Assembly (NCBI RefSeq): GCF_000425705.1
Contig: NZ_AUDY01000003.1
Span: 23,511 to 87,510 of the forward strand
Source: Halobacillus kuroshimensis DSM 18393
GTDB taxonomy: Bacteria > Bacillota > Bacilli > Bacillales > Halobacillaceae
Direction: 5' to 3'
Length of the DNA stretch: 64,000 nt
Made by a program: the position numbers and the translations under genes. Below the pieces are notes generated by a model. It saw nothing but the letters and a program-made list of their open reading frames with translations. It made no database searches and had not been told where the DNA came from. Positions 44,993 through 53,748 of the stretch are shown piece by piece (positions within the stretch are counted from its first letter, which is position 1; the number at the start of each line of letters is the position of its first letter).

Positions 44993-46699
44993 TCAAGCAA
45001 GAATCGTCTGCTCAATCTGTTTCATTTCATAAAATAAACCTCGGCGGCTCATTAAGTCCTCATAGGATCCGGATTCCTGAATTTCCCCGTCTTCCATAAC
45101 GATGATCTGGTCCATCTTTTCCAATCCGTTCAGTCGGTGGCTTATCAGAATGACAGTATCATCTTGAGCCTGCCGGAATAAGCGGTCGTAAATGCTTCTC
45201 TCCGTCAACGTGTCCACCGAAGAGGTCGGTTCATCGAGCAGCCACAGCCGCTTCCCTTTCAAAAAGACACGAGCAGCCGCCAGACGCTGTTTTTCCCCTC
45301 CTGATAAATTCTCTCCTTTTTCAAGGACTTGTTTATCGAGGGAAAAGGACAACCCTGTAGAAGCAAGAGCCGCTTGCTGCTGCTCCTCCGTAGCACCTTC
45401 ATTTGCCATACTTAAATTGTCACGGATTGTACCGAAGAAAAAGTGGTTTTCCTGCAGCATCACATTGGTATGGGCCCAGAGACTCTCTTCATCAAGGGTC
45501 CGGATATCCTCTCCACCGACTTTCACGACGCCCGCATCTGCCGCATGGAATTTCAACAGCAGCTGGAAGATCGTCGACTTCCCTGAGCCGCTTGCTCCTA
45601 CGATGGCTGTTTTACTGCCGGCAGGAATGGAAAAGGAAACATCCGTCAACGCCTGGCGCGGTTCTTCAGGAAACCGCCAGCTGACGTTCTCCATCCTAAT
45701 AGACGGTGCATGGGAAGCATCCATTTCCTTTGTCCCGTTCTCTGTTTTTTCTTCATCCACCAAGGAAAATAACCGGGCAGATGCCCTCCGGCTGTCCTCC
45801 AAATGCGCAGGCAGAACAGCCATAGGTGCCGCATTTTCAAAAACAGTCAGGGAAATCATGACAAGCATCGCAAGGAACAACCCGTTCAAATCCCCGGAAG
45901 AAACGAGAAACGCTCCGAGGCCCAGGACGACCCATGAAACCATCAGCGTCACAAACGTGTTCCAGGAGTGGCTGGCAAGCATCTCACGGCTGTCCTTCTC
46001 CTGCTGTTGGAGGTAAAGGTGCGAAGCCTGCTGCAGCATCTCCTGTTTTTCAGAAAGCTGTTGATGAATTTTCAAGTCTCTGAATCCATAGATGAATTCA
46101 GTGGCCTCTGTAGAAAGCTGTCCTCTGGACTCGCGGACAAACCGGCTCGATTTCCTCTGCTTCACACTGTACCAGGCCGGGATCACCAGTCCCGTTACAA
46201 CGAGTCCGAGCAGCAGAACCACGGCCACAGGAAGCGAAAAGATGGACGTGAACACAATCGTCCCTAAGAAAATGATGACGAGCACGACGGGTGGATAATA
46301 CACTCGTAAAAAGAAGTTCTGCAGACTTTCCACGTCTCCGACAATCCGTGCAAGCAGGTCTCCGCTCCGATACTTTTGAAACAGCCTCGGGGCGGTCGGT
46401 TCCAGACGCTTATAAAACGTAACCCGCAGATGGCTCAGAATCGAAAAGGTCGCTCTGTGGGAAAAGTACCGCTCGGCGTACCGGCCAAGCGCCCTGGCAA
46501 ACCCAAACAGCTTTAAAAAAGCAATCAGGACAGTCAGCGCATATAAAGGAGGTAGCAGTGCCGCTTTGGATATCAAGTACCCGCTGGAAGCAAACAAGCC
46601 TACAGCAGAGAGACCAGCGAGAAAACCAAAGAGAATCGACAGGAGAATATCTTTTTTCTCAAGCGTAACGAGACGAACGACTTCTTTGAGATCCTTCAT
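44993..46699 (-). CDS. cydC: Thiol reductant ABC exporter subunit CydC
   Basis: Half-transporter (568 residues): six membrane helices about 15-300, then an ATPase with Walker A VGASGSGKST, signature LSGGEKQR and Walker B LWLLDEPTSSVD. The N-terminal ILFGFLAGLSAVGLFASSGYLIS is typical of CydC. With CydD it exports cysteine or glutathione to the outside and is needed to assemble cytochrome bd. It starts inside the end of cydD (ATGA, 46696-46699). The oxidase genes at 2.9-5.2 kb are the obvious client, though a second cydAB could exist elsewhere. Confidence 0.92.
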   Translation of the reverse strand: MKDLKEVVRLVTLEKKDILLSILFGFLAGLSAVGLFASSGYLISKAALLPPLYALTVLIAFLKLFGFARALGRYAERYFSHRATFSILSHLRVTFYKRLEPTAPRLFQKYRSGDLLARIVGDVESLQNFFLRVYYPPVVLVIIFLGTIVFTSIFSLPVAVVLLLGLVVTGLVIPAWYSVKQRKSSRFVRESRGQLSTEATEFIYGFRDLKIHQQLSEKQEMLQQASHLYLQQQEKDSREMLASHSWNTFVTLMVSWVVLGLGAFLVSSGDLNGLFLAMLVMISLTVFENAAPMAVLPAHLEDSRRASARLFSLVDEEKTENGTKEMDASHAPSIRMENVSWRFPEEPRQALTDVSFSIPAGSKTAIVGASGSGKSTIFQLLLKFHAADAGVVKVGGEDIRTLDEESLWAHTNVMLQENHFFFGTIRDNLSMANEGATEEQQQAALASTGLSFSLDKQVLEKGENLSGGEKQRLAAARVFLKGKRLWLLDEPTSSVDTLTERSIYDRLFRQAQDDTVILISHRLNGLEKMDQIIVMEDGEIQESGSYEDLMSRRGLFYEMKQIEQTILA

Positions 46700-48420
46700 G
46701 CCCCCTCTCCTCCTTTCTGCATTGTGACCATCTGTCGATATAGAGGCAGCTCGGCTTTTAATTGTTCATGGGTGCCTGTACCCACAGCACGTCCCTCATC
46801 GAGTACAAGAATCTGATCGGCCGCCTGAATCGTATGGAGGCGGTGGGCGACCGTAATCATAGTCGCCGCTTCCGACAGCTCTTGAATGGAGCGCTGAAGG
46901 ACAGTCTCTGTTTTCACATCCAGCCCTGTCGTCGGCTCATCAAACAAAATAACGGAAGGCTTTTTCAAAAAGGCACGGGCCAGCGCAATCCGCTGCTTCT
47001 CCCCGCCGGATAAACCTCTTCCGCCCTCACCGATTGATGTATCCAATCCATCCTCCAACGTCTCAAGGAGCTGGGAAAGGCCTGCCTTCTCCGCCGCACG
47101 GGCCGTTTCTTCTCTGGAGGCGCCGGGAACTCCGATCGCCATATTCTCTGCAATGGTACCCGAAAAAAGATACGGGTGCTGGGAGATGTAACTGACACCG
47201 TTGAACCAGTCCGTTTCTTTATACGAATAGAGCGGACGTCCGTTCACGTCCACATCACCAGATGAAGGAGGAAGCAGTCCCGAAAAAATGTTGAGCAGGG
47301 TTGTCTTGCCTGATCCACTCTTTCCGACCACCGCCAGATGACTCCCTGCTGGAATGTCCACCGATACTGGATCAAGAGCGAATCCTTCCTCATACTGAAA
47401 CTGAACAGCACGGAGAGACAAGGCCGGAGGCTGTTCATACGTAAGCCTCTGATCTCCCCATACCAACGAATGGTCCTCTTCGTTCAGCGTCTCCTCCAGC
47501 TGCTTGGAGGCCCCGGAAGCTCCACGTCCCGTATGGAACGCACTGCCGAACTCCTTCAGTGTTAAGTAAAATTCCGGTGCAAGAATCAAAATGAAAAAAG
47601 CGGTGAAAAAAGAGACACTTTCATACACAACAAGCCGGATGGCAATCTCAAGAGCAATCAGACCAATACTGAGCATGGAGATGAATTCAAGCATGAGGGA
47701 GGACACAAAGGCCACCTTCAGCACTTCCATCGTAGCCGTTTTAAATCCGAGACTGCTCGATTCAATTTCCTCCTGCTGGCGATGGCTGCGGTTGAACAGC
47801 TTCAACGTAACAAGTCCTTGGAGGGTATCCAGAAACTGTCCGGAAAAAGCCGAAAGCTTCTCCATCTGATCTTCCGATTTCTTCTTCGTCATCACACCGA
47901 TGATCGCCATGAACATCGGTATGAACGGAGCTGTGATTACCATGATCAGCCCGGAATAAAGGTGGGCGGAAAACACAACGGCCAAAATCATCACAGGGAT
48001 AATGAGGGTCTGGATCATTTGTGGAATATAGCGGCTGAAATAGCCGTCCAGTTCATCCACGGAATCCATGAGTACACTCACCTTTTGTCCGGACCGCCCG
48101 GTCACCGATGTGGAAATCGACTGCCTGGACATTTTTTCAATCAGACGATGCCGGTAATGCTCTTTGGCTTTCGAAGCAAGACGTATGCCGGTTTTTCCAT
48201 TGAGCCATGTGAAGAGAGTACGTCCAGCCAACACGAGAAACAGCCCGGCAAACAAAGGCAGAACATCCTGGAGGCTTTGCTGACCAAGAAAAATCCGATC
48301 CACAATCGCAACGAAATAATAGGATTGACCGATAACACTGGCTCCGATGAGAAGAGACGTAAGGATTAACAGCGTCATCCCTTTTCGATCAGCAAAAGCA
48401 AAGCGGCTGAGATGCTTCAT
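46696..48420 (-). CDS. cydD: Thiol reductant ABC exporter subunit CydD
   Basis: Half-transporter (574 residues) with N-terminal membrane helices and an ATPase (Walker A VGKSGSGKTT, LSGGEKQR, Walker B VILFDEPTTGLD). The N-terminal YFVAIVDRIFLG and SVLMDSVDELDGYFSRYIPQ fit CydD. First gene of cydDC, coupled to cydC by a 4-bp overlap. A Rex-type operator and a TATAAT -10 box lie just upstream, so the pair is probably repressed when NAD+ is high and made under oxygen limitation. Confidence 0.92.
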   Translation of the reverse strand: MKHLSRFAFADRKGMTLLILTSLLIGASVIGQSYYFVAIVDRIFLGQQSLQDVLPLFAGLFLVLAGRTLFTWLNGKTGIRLASKAKEHYRHRLIEKMSRQSISTSVTGRSGQKVSVLMDSVDELDGYFSRYIPQMIQTLIIPVMILAVVFSAHLYSGLIMVITAPFIPMFMAIIGVMTKKKSEDQMEKLSAFSGQFLDTLQGLVTLKLFNRSHRQQEEIESSSLGFKTATMEVLKVAFVSSLMLEFISMLSIGLIALEIAIRLVVYESVSFFTAFFILILAPEFYLTLKEFGSAFHTGRGASGASKQLEETLNEEDHSLVWGDQRLTYEQPPALSLRAVQFQYEEGFALDPVSVDIPAGSHLAVVGKSGSGKTTLLNIFSGLLPPSSGDVDVNGRPLYSYKETDWFNGVSYISQHPYLFSGTIAENMAIGVPGASREETARAAEKAGLSQLLETLEDGLDTSIGEGGRGLSGGEKQRIALARAFLKKPSVILFDEPTTGLDVKTETVLQRSIQELSEAATMITVAHRLHTIQAADQILVLDEGRAVGTGTHEQLKAELPLYRQMVTMQKGGEGA

Positions 48421-48450
48421 AATCTATAGAAAACTCCTTACACGTATTTT

Positions 48451-48481
48451 TTGTGAAGTTTTTCACATTACCTTTATTATA
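48451..48481 (-). promoter_or_regulatory. Rex operator and -10 box of cydDC
   Basis: TTGTGAA-N4-TTCACAT (48451-48468) matches the Rex consensus TTGTGAA-N4-TTCACAA with one change. A minus-strand TATAAT (48476-48481) lies just upstream of it, so bound Rex would cover the start of transcription. The -35 box is weak. Confidence 0.85.
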
Positions 48482-48573
48482 AAGGAAAGACACCCTTTTT
48501 TCTAAAGAGAAGCCTGAGGATTCTATGACAATTCTTTAACATCGTCCCCTTTTCTACAACCACTCATACAAGC

Positions 48574-49095
48574 TCAACGGCTCACATCGTCCAGAAAAGC
48601 ATGGATCTCCCGTTTATTTTTCAATTGGATAACCTCTCTTGAAGGATTCTCCAATTGAAATTTCAAAAGCCGCTCCTGCATTTCCTTTTTCCGCCTGCGG
48701 TATGTGGTCACAACGAATGATAGAAAACCATAGTCCAGACGCTCCTCACATCCTGCCCCAAGATCAGGTCGTGATCGTCCGCGGAACTGCCACCAGCGTC
48801 TGAGGACACGATAGAGGCAGACACGTAGAGGCAGCTCCACATAGACGATCGTATCGGCCCGCGCTGCCCTGATGTTATAGGTGGGCCGGTAGTTCCCTTC
48901 GATAATCCATTCGTCTCCGGCTGTGACCGCCTTTTGACGGGCGGCAAAAACGTCAGGATCCGCTTCCTTCCACCCCGGCTCCCAGTGAAGAGCATCCAGA
49001 TGATAAACGGGGAGATCAAGACGTTTTCCCATTTCCCGGGCCAGCGTGGACTTGCCCACGCCGGACGATACACCAAGAATCATGACCCTCTTCAC
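48574..49095 (-). CDS. P-loop kinase-like protein (adenylate kinase / FlaR topology modulation type)
   Basis: A 173-residue P-loop protein. Walker A is GVSSGVGKST (GxxxxGKS/T), followed by YHLDALHWEPGW and WIIEGNY, the segments of the 'DNA topology modulation protein FlaR' group of adenylate-kinase-like proteins. Actual substrate unknown. It starts in the last bases of the NUDIX gene (ATGA, 49092-49095), so the two are translated together. Confidence 0.88.
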   Translation of the reverse strand: MKRVMILGVSSGVGKSTLAREMGKRLDLPVYHLDALHWEPGWKEADPDVFAARQKAVTAGDEWIIEGNYRPTYNIRAARADTIVYVELPLRVCLYRVLRRWWQFRGRSRPDLGAGCEERLDYGFLSFVVTTYRRRKKEMQERLLKFQLENPSREVIQLKNKREIHAFLDDVSR

Positions 49096-49538
49096 TCTGG
49101 AACCTCCTTCAAGATCAACCGTGCTCGTTCATCCAGGTTTTCCGGCAGCTCATTCAGCGGATAGTAAGCAAGTTCCAATGTTTCATGATCCGGGATGCTT
49201 TCTGTCCCCTTTGTCTTACCAGCCAGGAAGACGGTAATGACGTTGTACACCTCATCACCGTTCGGATATTGAAAGTAGTAATCTTCACCGGAAAACGTTC
49301 CAATCTGGGTCAAGGAAGATACGGCAAGGCCGGTTTCTTCCTTCCATTCCCTTGCGGCGGTCTCCTCCAGCGTCTCGCCCGGCTCAAGAGCTCCGCCGGG
49401 AAGTCCCCATTCTTCTGTATCTGAACGAAGCTGAAGCAGCACCCTGCCCCGATCATCTTGTACGATGATGGTGGATCCGGCTGTAATCAGTGGACGGGAA
49501 CCGATTTTTTTACGAATGTCACGAACATATTCGCCCAT
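49092..49538 (-). CDS. NUDIX hydrolase
   Basis: A 148-residue pyrophosphohydrolase with a complete NUDIX box from GGALEPGE to REWKEETGL (GX5EX7REUXEEXGU). It hydrolyses a nucleoside diphosphate linked to another group; the substrate is unknown. I chose ATG 49538 after GGAGGAGG; the frame extends to 49586 without RBS. First gene of a two-gene unit with the P-loop kinase. Confidence 0.9.
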   Translation of the reverse strand: MGEYVRDIRKKIGSRPLITAGSTIIVQDDRGRVLLQLRSDTEEWGLPGGALEPGETLEETAAREWKEETGLAVSSLTQIGTFSGEDYYFQYPNGDEVYNVITVFLAGKTKGTESIPDHETLELAYYPLNELPENLDERARLILKEVPE

Positions 49539-49641
49539 CACAAGTACCTCCTCCATCATTATGAATCTTGCTTGAAATCCCACCAATATTTCAGACGATT
49601 CTTTCCATTCTCTCCCTTAAGATAAAAGGGGAGGTGAACCT

Positions 49642-50877
49642 ATGTATAAAACTCTGTGGAACAACCCTGATATTCGTTTCTATATGACAGCAGGAGCGGT
49701 TTCAAGGCTTGGGGATTCCTTATCCGCCATGGCCTTCTTATTTCTCGCATACGATTTAACCGGATCAGCTCTTCATACAACAGGCATTGCTTTAGCTGAA
49801 ACCATCCCTTATTTACTTTTTGGACTGATCGGAGGAGGAGTGGCGGACGCCCTTCCAAAAAAACGACTACTTGTAACACTGGACCTTCTTCGTGTGCCTC
49901 TTATGCTTACCGTAGTCGCTCTGGAGATGATGAACATGCTTTCCTTTTCTGTGCTCTTTGCATCCAGTTTTTTGATTCAATCCGCCGGATGTTTTTTCAA
50001 CCCTGCCCACCGCTCCGTCCTGCCTATGGTAACGACAGAGGCGGAGCGCTCAGCTGCCAACAGCCTTTATGACACACTGACTCGTGGCATTACTATTGCC
50101 ACACCGGTAGCTGCTGCAGCCCTTATCCAAACCGCAGGCGTCATTCATTTTTTTACACTGGATGCTTGCACCTACCTTTTGAGTGCATTCGTTTTATCCA
50201 AACTTCACTTAAAAGAATCCAACAAGAGTCTCCCTTCCCCTAAGTTCATCTTTTCCTCTATCTATGAATTTTTAACTTGGATGGTTGGAAAAGTCCGCGT
50301 GAGGCATCTGTTTGTTCTCACGTTTTATACGGTCTTCCTGAATACATGGGTGTGGGAGGTTGGTATACTGCTGGCTCTTGAAGAGCTGACCAGCGAAAGT
50401 GAGAAGCTTTACAGCATGATTAAAGGCGTTTTTGGAGCTGTCGTGATCATCACGAATTTATGTATCCCCTTTTTCATCAGGTCTTTTTCATTCAAACATT
50501 ATATTACAGGAGCCTGCTTGTGGGGACTCGGTCTCTTTTATCTCGGTGTGTTTTACAGCCCCGGTCATTTTTTTATCGGAACGATTCTCATTGGAATAGG
50601 GCTGCCAACCGCAAGTCTAGCCCGCGTCTACTTAATACAAAAGCTTGTCCCGGAAGAGAAGATGGGGCGCGCCTTCAGTACAAATGCTGTACTTCTATAC
50701 GGCTCAAATACATTGTCCCTGCTCTTATATGGGCTGCTGACATCCATACTTTCCACTCCCTCATTAATGATGGTCAGCGGGGCTCTCATGCTGATTCCTT
50801 TTTTCACAATCGTCCTATGGATGTTGATAGGATCGACGAAGCTGAGTCGGCGTTTTCCCGTACATTTTTTTAAATAA
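49642..50877 (+). CDS. MFS transporter (MFS_3, EntS-like)
   Basis: A 411-residue exporter with about twelve helices. The N-terminal motif RLGDSLSAMAFLFLAYDLTGS and the IGGGVADALPKKRLL loop (motif A type) are visible. Substrate unknown; drug or siderophore export is common for this group. The GGGGAGGTG RBS precedes the ATG. Its last 63 bases overlap the end of the convergent AraC-type gene. Confidence 0.88.
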   Translation: MYKTLWNNPDIRFYMTAGAVSRLGDSLSAMAFLFLAYDLTGSALHTTGIALAETIPYLLFGLIGGGVADALPKKRLLVTLDLLRVPLMLTVVALEMMNMLSFSVLFASSFLIQSAGCFFNPAHRSVLPMVTTEAERSAANSLYDTLTRGITIATPVAAAALIQTAGVIHFFTLDACTYLLSAFVLSKLHLKESNKSLPSPKFIFSSIYEFLTWMVGKVRVRHLFVLTFYTVFLNTWVWEVGILLALEELTSESEKLYSMIKGVFGAVVIITNLCIPFFIRSFSFKHYITGACLWGLGLFYLGVFYSPGHFFIGTILIGIGLPTASLARVYLIQKLVPEEKMGRAFSTNAVLLYGSNTLSLLLYGLLTSILSTPSLMMVSGALMLIPFFTIVLWMLIGSTKLSRRFPVHFFK

Positions 50878-51612
50878 GGCATGGTAGGAGGACACACTGG
50901 AAAAGCCATGCTTCAAGGCGAGGGTAAGGATGCTCTCTGTTGTATAAAGAAGGTCAGGCTGACTGCGGATTAATCGGTACAGCTGAAGCCATGAATAGGG
51001 AGCAAGGCCGGTTTCTCTTTTAAACCAGTGAGCCAGCTGATATTTGTTCACCTGTGCAGCCACTGCCATGTCATCAAGCGTCCATCCTGTGGTGTACCCC
51101 TCCTTAAGAACAGCCATCAATTGCCGAATAGGATCCGAATAGCGGCTGACGGGCAGATCAACCTGGTGAGATCCAGCACCGTATTCCACCATGAGCACGG
51201 CCAGTTGTGTAAGTGCATGATCCAGCAGCAGGTCAGAGCTCTGATCCTGATGATCTGTGAGATATCCTCTGACAAATGACAACCACTGGAGAAACAGCGG
51301 GTGCTTATAAGAAACTTCTGCGAACTCCACTGGTGCATGGATCGAGAGTTCTGCAGCCGCTTCTTGAATAAAGAATGGGTGCAGCTCAACAAGAAATTTC
51401 TCCTGAAATGCATGCAGCTGTTTATGTGGTGCAGTTGGATTCATTAGAAGAAATGCTCCTTCTTCTATGGACATGTCTCCAAACTTCGTCTGATACCTTC
51501 CTTTACCCGTAGGCGAAAAGATCAGCTTGTAAGAAAAGTCTTCTCTCCATGATCTTTCCCCAAGCTGATCGAAACGCTGCAGAAATAATCCGTTCGTCTG
51601 CTGCCAAATCAA
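50815..51612 (-). CDS. AraC family transcriptional regulator
   Basis: A 265-residue regulator: N-terminal cupin-like ligand domain (about 1-150, FGDMSIEEGAFLLMNP, PHKQ) and a C-terminal double helix-turn-helix (about 165-262: TLDDMAVAAQVNKYQLAHWFKRETG and LALKHGFSSVSSYHALFKKMYG). Convergent with the MFS gene, overlapping it by 63 bp at the 3' ends, so it may control it. Ligand unknown. Confidence 0.9.
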   Translation of the reverse strand: MIWQQTNGLFLQRFDQLGERSWREDFSYKLIFSPTGKGRYQTKFGDMSIEEGAFLLMNPTAPHKQLHAFQEKFLVELHPFFIQEAAAELSIHAPVEFAEVSYKHPLFLQWLSFVRGYLTDHQDQSSDLLLDHALTQLAVLMVEYGAGSHQVDLPVSRYSDPIRQLMAVLKEGYTTGWTLDDMAVAAQVNKYQLAHWFKRETGLAPYSWLQLYRLIRSQPDLLYTTESILTLALKHGFSSVSSYHALFKKMYGKTPTQLRRSYQHP

Positions 51613-51697
51613 GCTTCCCTCTCCTTTCTTTCGTTACACGTTCAGTGATTGTATTCTACCTACTAATTCCAAAATATTCAAATACATACATCTGGAT

Positions 51698-51730
51698 ATA
51701 AAAAGAGACCGCCCCTTCCAGGGCAGTCTT
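51698..51730 (-). terminator. Terminator after the thioredoxin reductase gene
   Basis: Minus strand AGACTGCCC pairs with GGGGCGGTCT, followed by CTTTTTA. Confidence 0.8.
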
Positions 51731-51733
51731 TCA

Positions 51734-52687
51734 TTAAGAAAGGTTCTGGCTCCAATCGACAGCCGCTTCGCCTTCCAGGAAGCGTTCAGAATCCATTGCG
51801 GCCATACATCCTGTGCCGGCTGCTGTAATGGCTTGACGGTACTTTTGATCCTGGACGTCCCCGCAGGCGAAGACGCCGGGGATATTCGTATTGGTCGTCC
51901 CTGGTTCAACAAGGAGATAACCCTTCTCATCCATATCCAGCTTTCCTTTTAGAAAATCTGTGTTTGGATTGTGACCGATGGCAACGAAAATCCCATCTGT
52001 ATCGATAACTTCCTCTTTACCGGTTTCATTATCCTTCACTTTGATGCCCGAAATTTTCATCCCGTCTGAGACCATCTCCACCGGCGTTTTATTTAAAGCC
52101 CATGTCACCTTATCATTTTCCTGTGCCCGCGACTGCATGATTTTAGAAGCACGCAGTTCATTTCTCCGATGGATGACCTGTACCTCACTCGCAAATTTAG
52201 TCAGGAAGGTGGCTTCTTCCATCGCCGAATCGCCGCCGCCGATGATCACAACTTTTTTCCCGCGGAAAAAGAACCCATCACAGGTTGCACAAGTGCTCAC
52301 TCCTTTTCCGATATTCTCTTTCTCGCCGGGAATACCGAGAAGTTTGGCGGAAGCCCCCGTGGAGATAATCAGACTTTTCGTCTGTATTTCGCCGATGCCA
52401 TCCACCTGAAGGGTAAATGGCCGCTGATCCACCTGGACATCTGTTACCCAGCCCCGTTTAAAAACAGCGCCGAACCGTTCCGCCTGCTTTTTCATATTAT
52501 CCATAAGTTCAGGCCCCATGATGCCATCCGGGAAACCGGGGAAGTTCTCCACCTCCGTGGTCAGGGTCAACTGACCTCCAGGTTCAGGTCCCTCGATCAC
52601 CAGGGGTTCCATGTCTGCGCGTGCAAGATAGACGGCGGCTGTCAAACCAGCCGGTCCTGTTCCTAAGATGACAGATTTGTAGATCAT
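51734..52687 (-). CDS. trxB: Thioredoxin reductase
   Basis: A 317-residue flavoprotein reducing thioredoxin with NADPH. FAD motif GTGPAGLTAAVYLARA, active-site CATC (in STCATCDGFFF), NADPH motif GGGDSAMEEA, C-terminal VFACGDVQD. The start at 52687 follows AAAGGAGG; the frame to 52747 adds an unlikely extension. It lies between the AraC gene and the copper-binding protein gene, not at the usual bacillus trxB position, so a second copy is possible. Monocistronic with terminator. Confidence 0.93.
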   Translation of the reverse strand: MIYKSVILGTGPAGLTAAVYLARADMEPLVIEGPEPGGQLTLTTEVENFPGFPDGIMGPELMDNMKKQAERFGAVFKRGWVTDVQVDQRPFTLQVDGIGEIQTKSLIISTGASAKLLGIPGEKENIGKGVSTCATCDGFFFRGKKVVIIGGGDSAMEEATFLTKFASEVQVIHRRNELRASKIMQSRAQENDKVTWALNKTPVEMVSDGMKISGIKVKDNETGKEEVIDTDGIFVAIGHNPNTDFLKGKLDMDEKGYLLVEPGTTNTNIPGVFACGDVQDQKYRQAITAAGTGCMAAMDSERFLEGEAAVDWSQNLS

Positions 52688-52803
52688 AGAAGTGCCTCCT
52701 TTAAAATGACTCGTATTAGTGTTATATCCCATTCTCCCCAATGTCATGCCTCTGCCTGAGGATACTGGAACGGTTTTTGAGGCAGGGTCACTCCCTCGTT
52801 CTC

Positions 52804-52832
52804 ATAAAAAAACTCCACCGTAAAGTGGAGTT
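52804..52832 (-). terminator. Terminator after the four-helix copper protein gene
   Basis: AACTCCACC / GTGGAGTT hairpin; on the minus strand it ends in TTTTTTTATG. Confidence 0.9.
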
Positions 52833-53159
52833 TTATGCAATCTGCCTGCAGGCTTCCGCGCATTCAAAGCACGCTTTGGCGCATTCACGGCAGTGCTCAT
52901 GATCATGCTTCTGACATTCCTCCCCGCATGCTTCACATATCGTTGCACAAACACCAGCAAGTTCAGCAGTAAATGGGGAGTTTCTTGCTATCGCCTGTTC
53001 TAAGTATCCGCAGATGTCTGCACATTCACGATCCAGACGGATGCAGGAGGTCATCATCTGTACATCTTCCTCTTGAAGGCAGGCATCAAAGCAGTGGCTG
53101 CAGGCTTCCATACATTGATGAAGCTTTTGAATCAGGTTCTCATATTTTTCATGTGCCAT
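52833..53159 (-). CDS. Four-helix bundle copper-binding protein (Csp/DUF326, YhjQ-like)
   Basis: A 108-residue Cys-rich helical protein that stores copper in the core of a four-helix bundle. Cys residues are spaced along helices (CMEACSHCFDAC, CIRLDRECADICG, CATICEACGEECQKHDHEHCRECAKACFECAEAC). No signal peptide, so it acts in the cytoplasm like Csp3. The ATG at 53159 follows GGAGG. Monocistronic with its own terminator. Confidence 0.9.
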   Translation of the reverse strand: MAHEKYENLIQKLHQCMEACSHCFDACLQEEDVQMMTSCIRLDRECADICGYLEQAIARNSPFTAELAGVCATICEACGEECQKHDHEHCRECAKACFECAEACRQIA

Positions 53160-53295
53160 GGAATCTCCTCCTTACAATTTTATACAAAACTATATCTCTT
53201 TTCTTCCCTTTTTAAACATAGGTAAACAGGTGACCACTCCAAACCGGCGCTTTGAGCATACACTATCATCAGATCATGGATATGGAGGTGATTCT

Positions 53296-53583
53296 ATGCC
53301 TGGACGAAGAAGACCTGCACGCCGCCCTGGATTTTGTGTGTTTCCCGGTTACAAATACTGCGGTCCTGGATGCAGCGGACCGGGAGAGCCGGTCAATGCC
53401 GTCGATGCTGCCTGTAAAGCTCATGATGAGTGCTACCGCTATACAAAGAATTACTGTTATTGTGATGATGCTTTCATTTGTCGTTTAGGACAGCTCCAGA
53501 ACCCACGGACCCGTGAAGGACGTCACGCCCGTACGATGTATAACTATATGAAATTCCAACGCCTGTTCACCTGTTCGTTTTAA
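53296..53583 (+). CDS. Small phospholipase A2-like protein (parvoviral VP1-like PLA2 domain)
   Basis: A 95-residue basic protein with nine Cys. The loop YCGPGCSGPGEP (21-32) resembles the calcium loop of parvoviral and secreted PLA2. The segment DAACKAHDECY (37-47) holds the catalytic His43-Asp44, and CYCDDAFIC (54-62) resembles the second PLA2 signature with its catalytic Asp. No signal peptide; the N-terminus is RRRPARRPG. The start follows GGAGGTGAT. A CATACACT box upstream fits a SigE-type -10, but the -35 does not fit. Lipase activity is untested. Confidence 0.82.
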   Translation: MPGRRRPARRPGFCVFPGYKYCGPGCSGPGEPVNAVDAACKAHDECYRYTKNYCYCDDAFICRLGQLQNPRTREGRHARTMYNYMKFQRLFTCSF

Positions 53584-53614
53584 GAAAGACAAAGAAAGAT
53601 GTCTTTCTTTTTTT
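53582..53614 (+). terminator. Terminator after the PLA2-like gene
   Basis: AAGAAAGACA (53582-53591) pairs with TGTCTTTCTT (53600-53609), then TTTTT. Confidence 0.82.
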
Positions 53615-53661
53615 ATGGCTTGATCCTAAGGAAATTATTATGAAATATAGGCTGCCGTCAC

Positions 53662-53690
53662 TTTTCAAAACCCAATTCTGTGCTTATAAT
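53662..53690 (+). promoter_or_regulatory. SigA promoter of rodA
   Basis: TTTTCA (53662-53667), 17-bp spacer, TATAAT (53685-53690), about 60 bp before the ATG. Confidence 0.65.
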
Positions 53691-53748
53691 AGTCATCAGC
53701 ACGCTTATTCTGCATGCGTCGCCAACACGAGAGGATGTAGGACTAATC

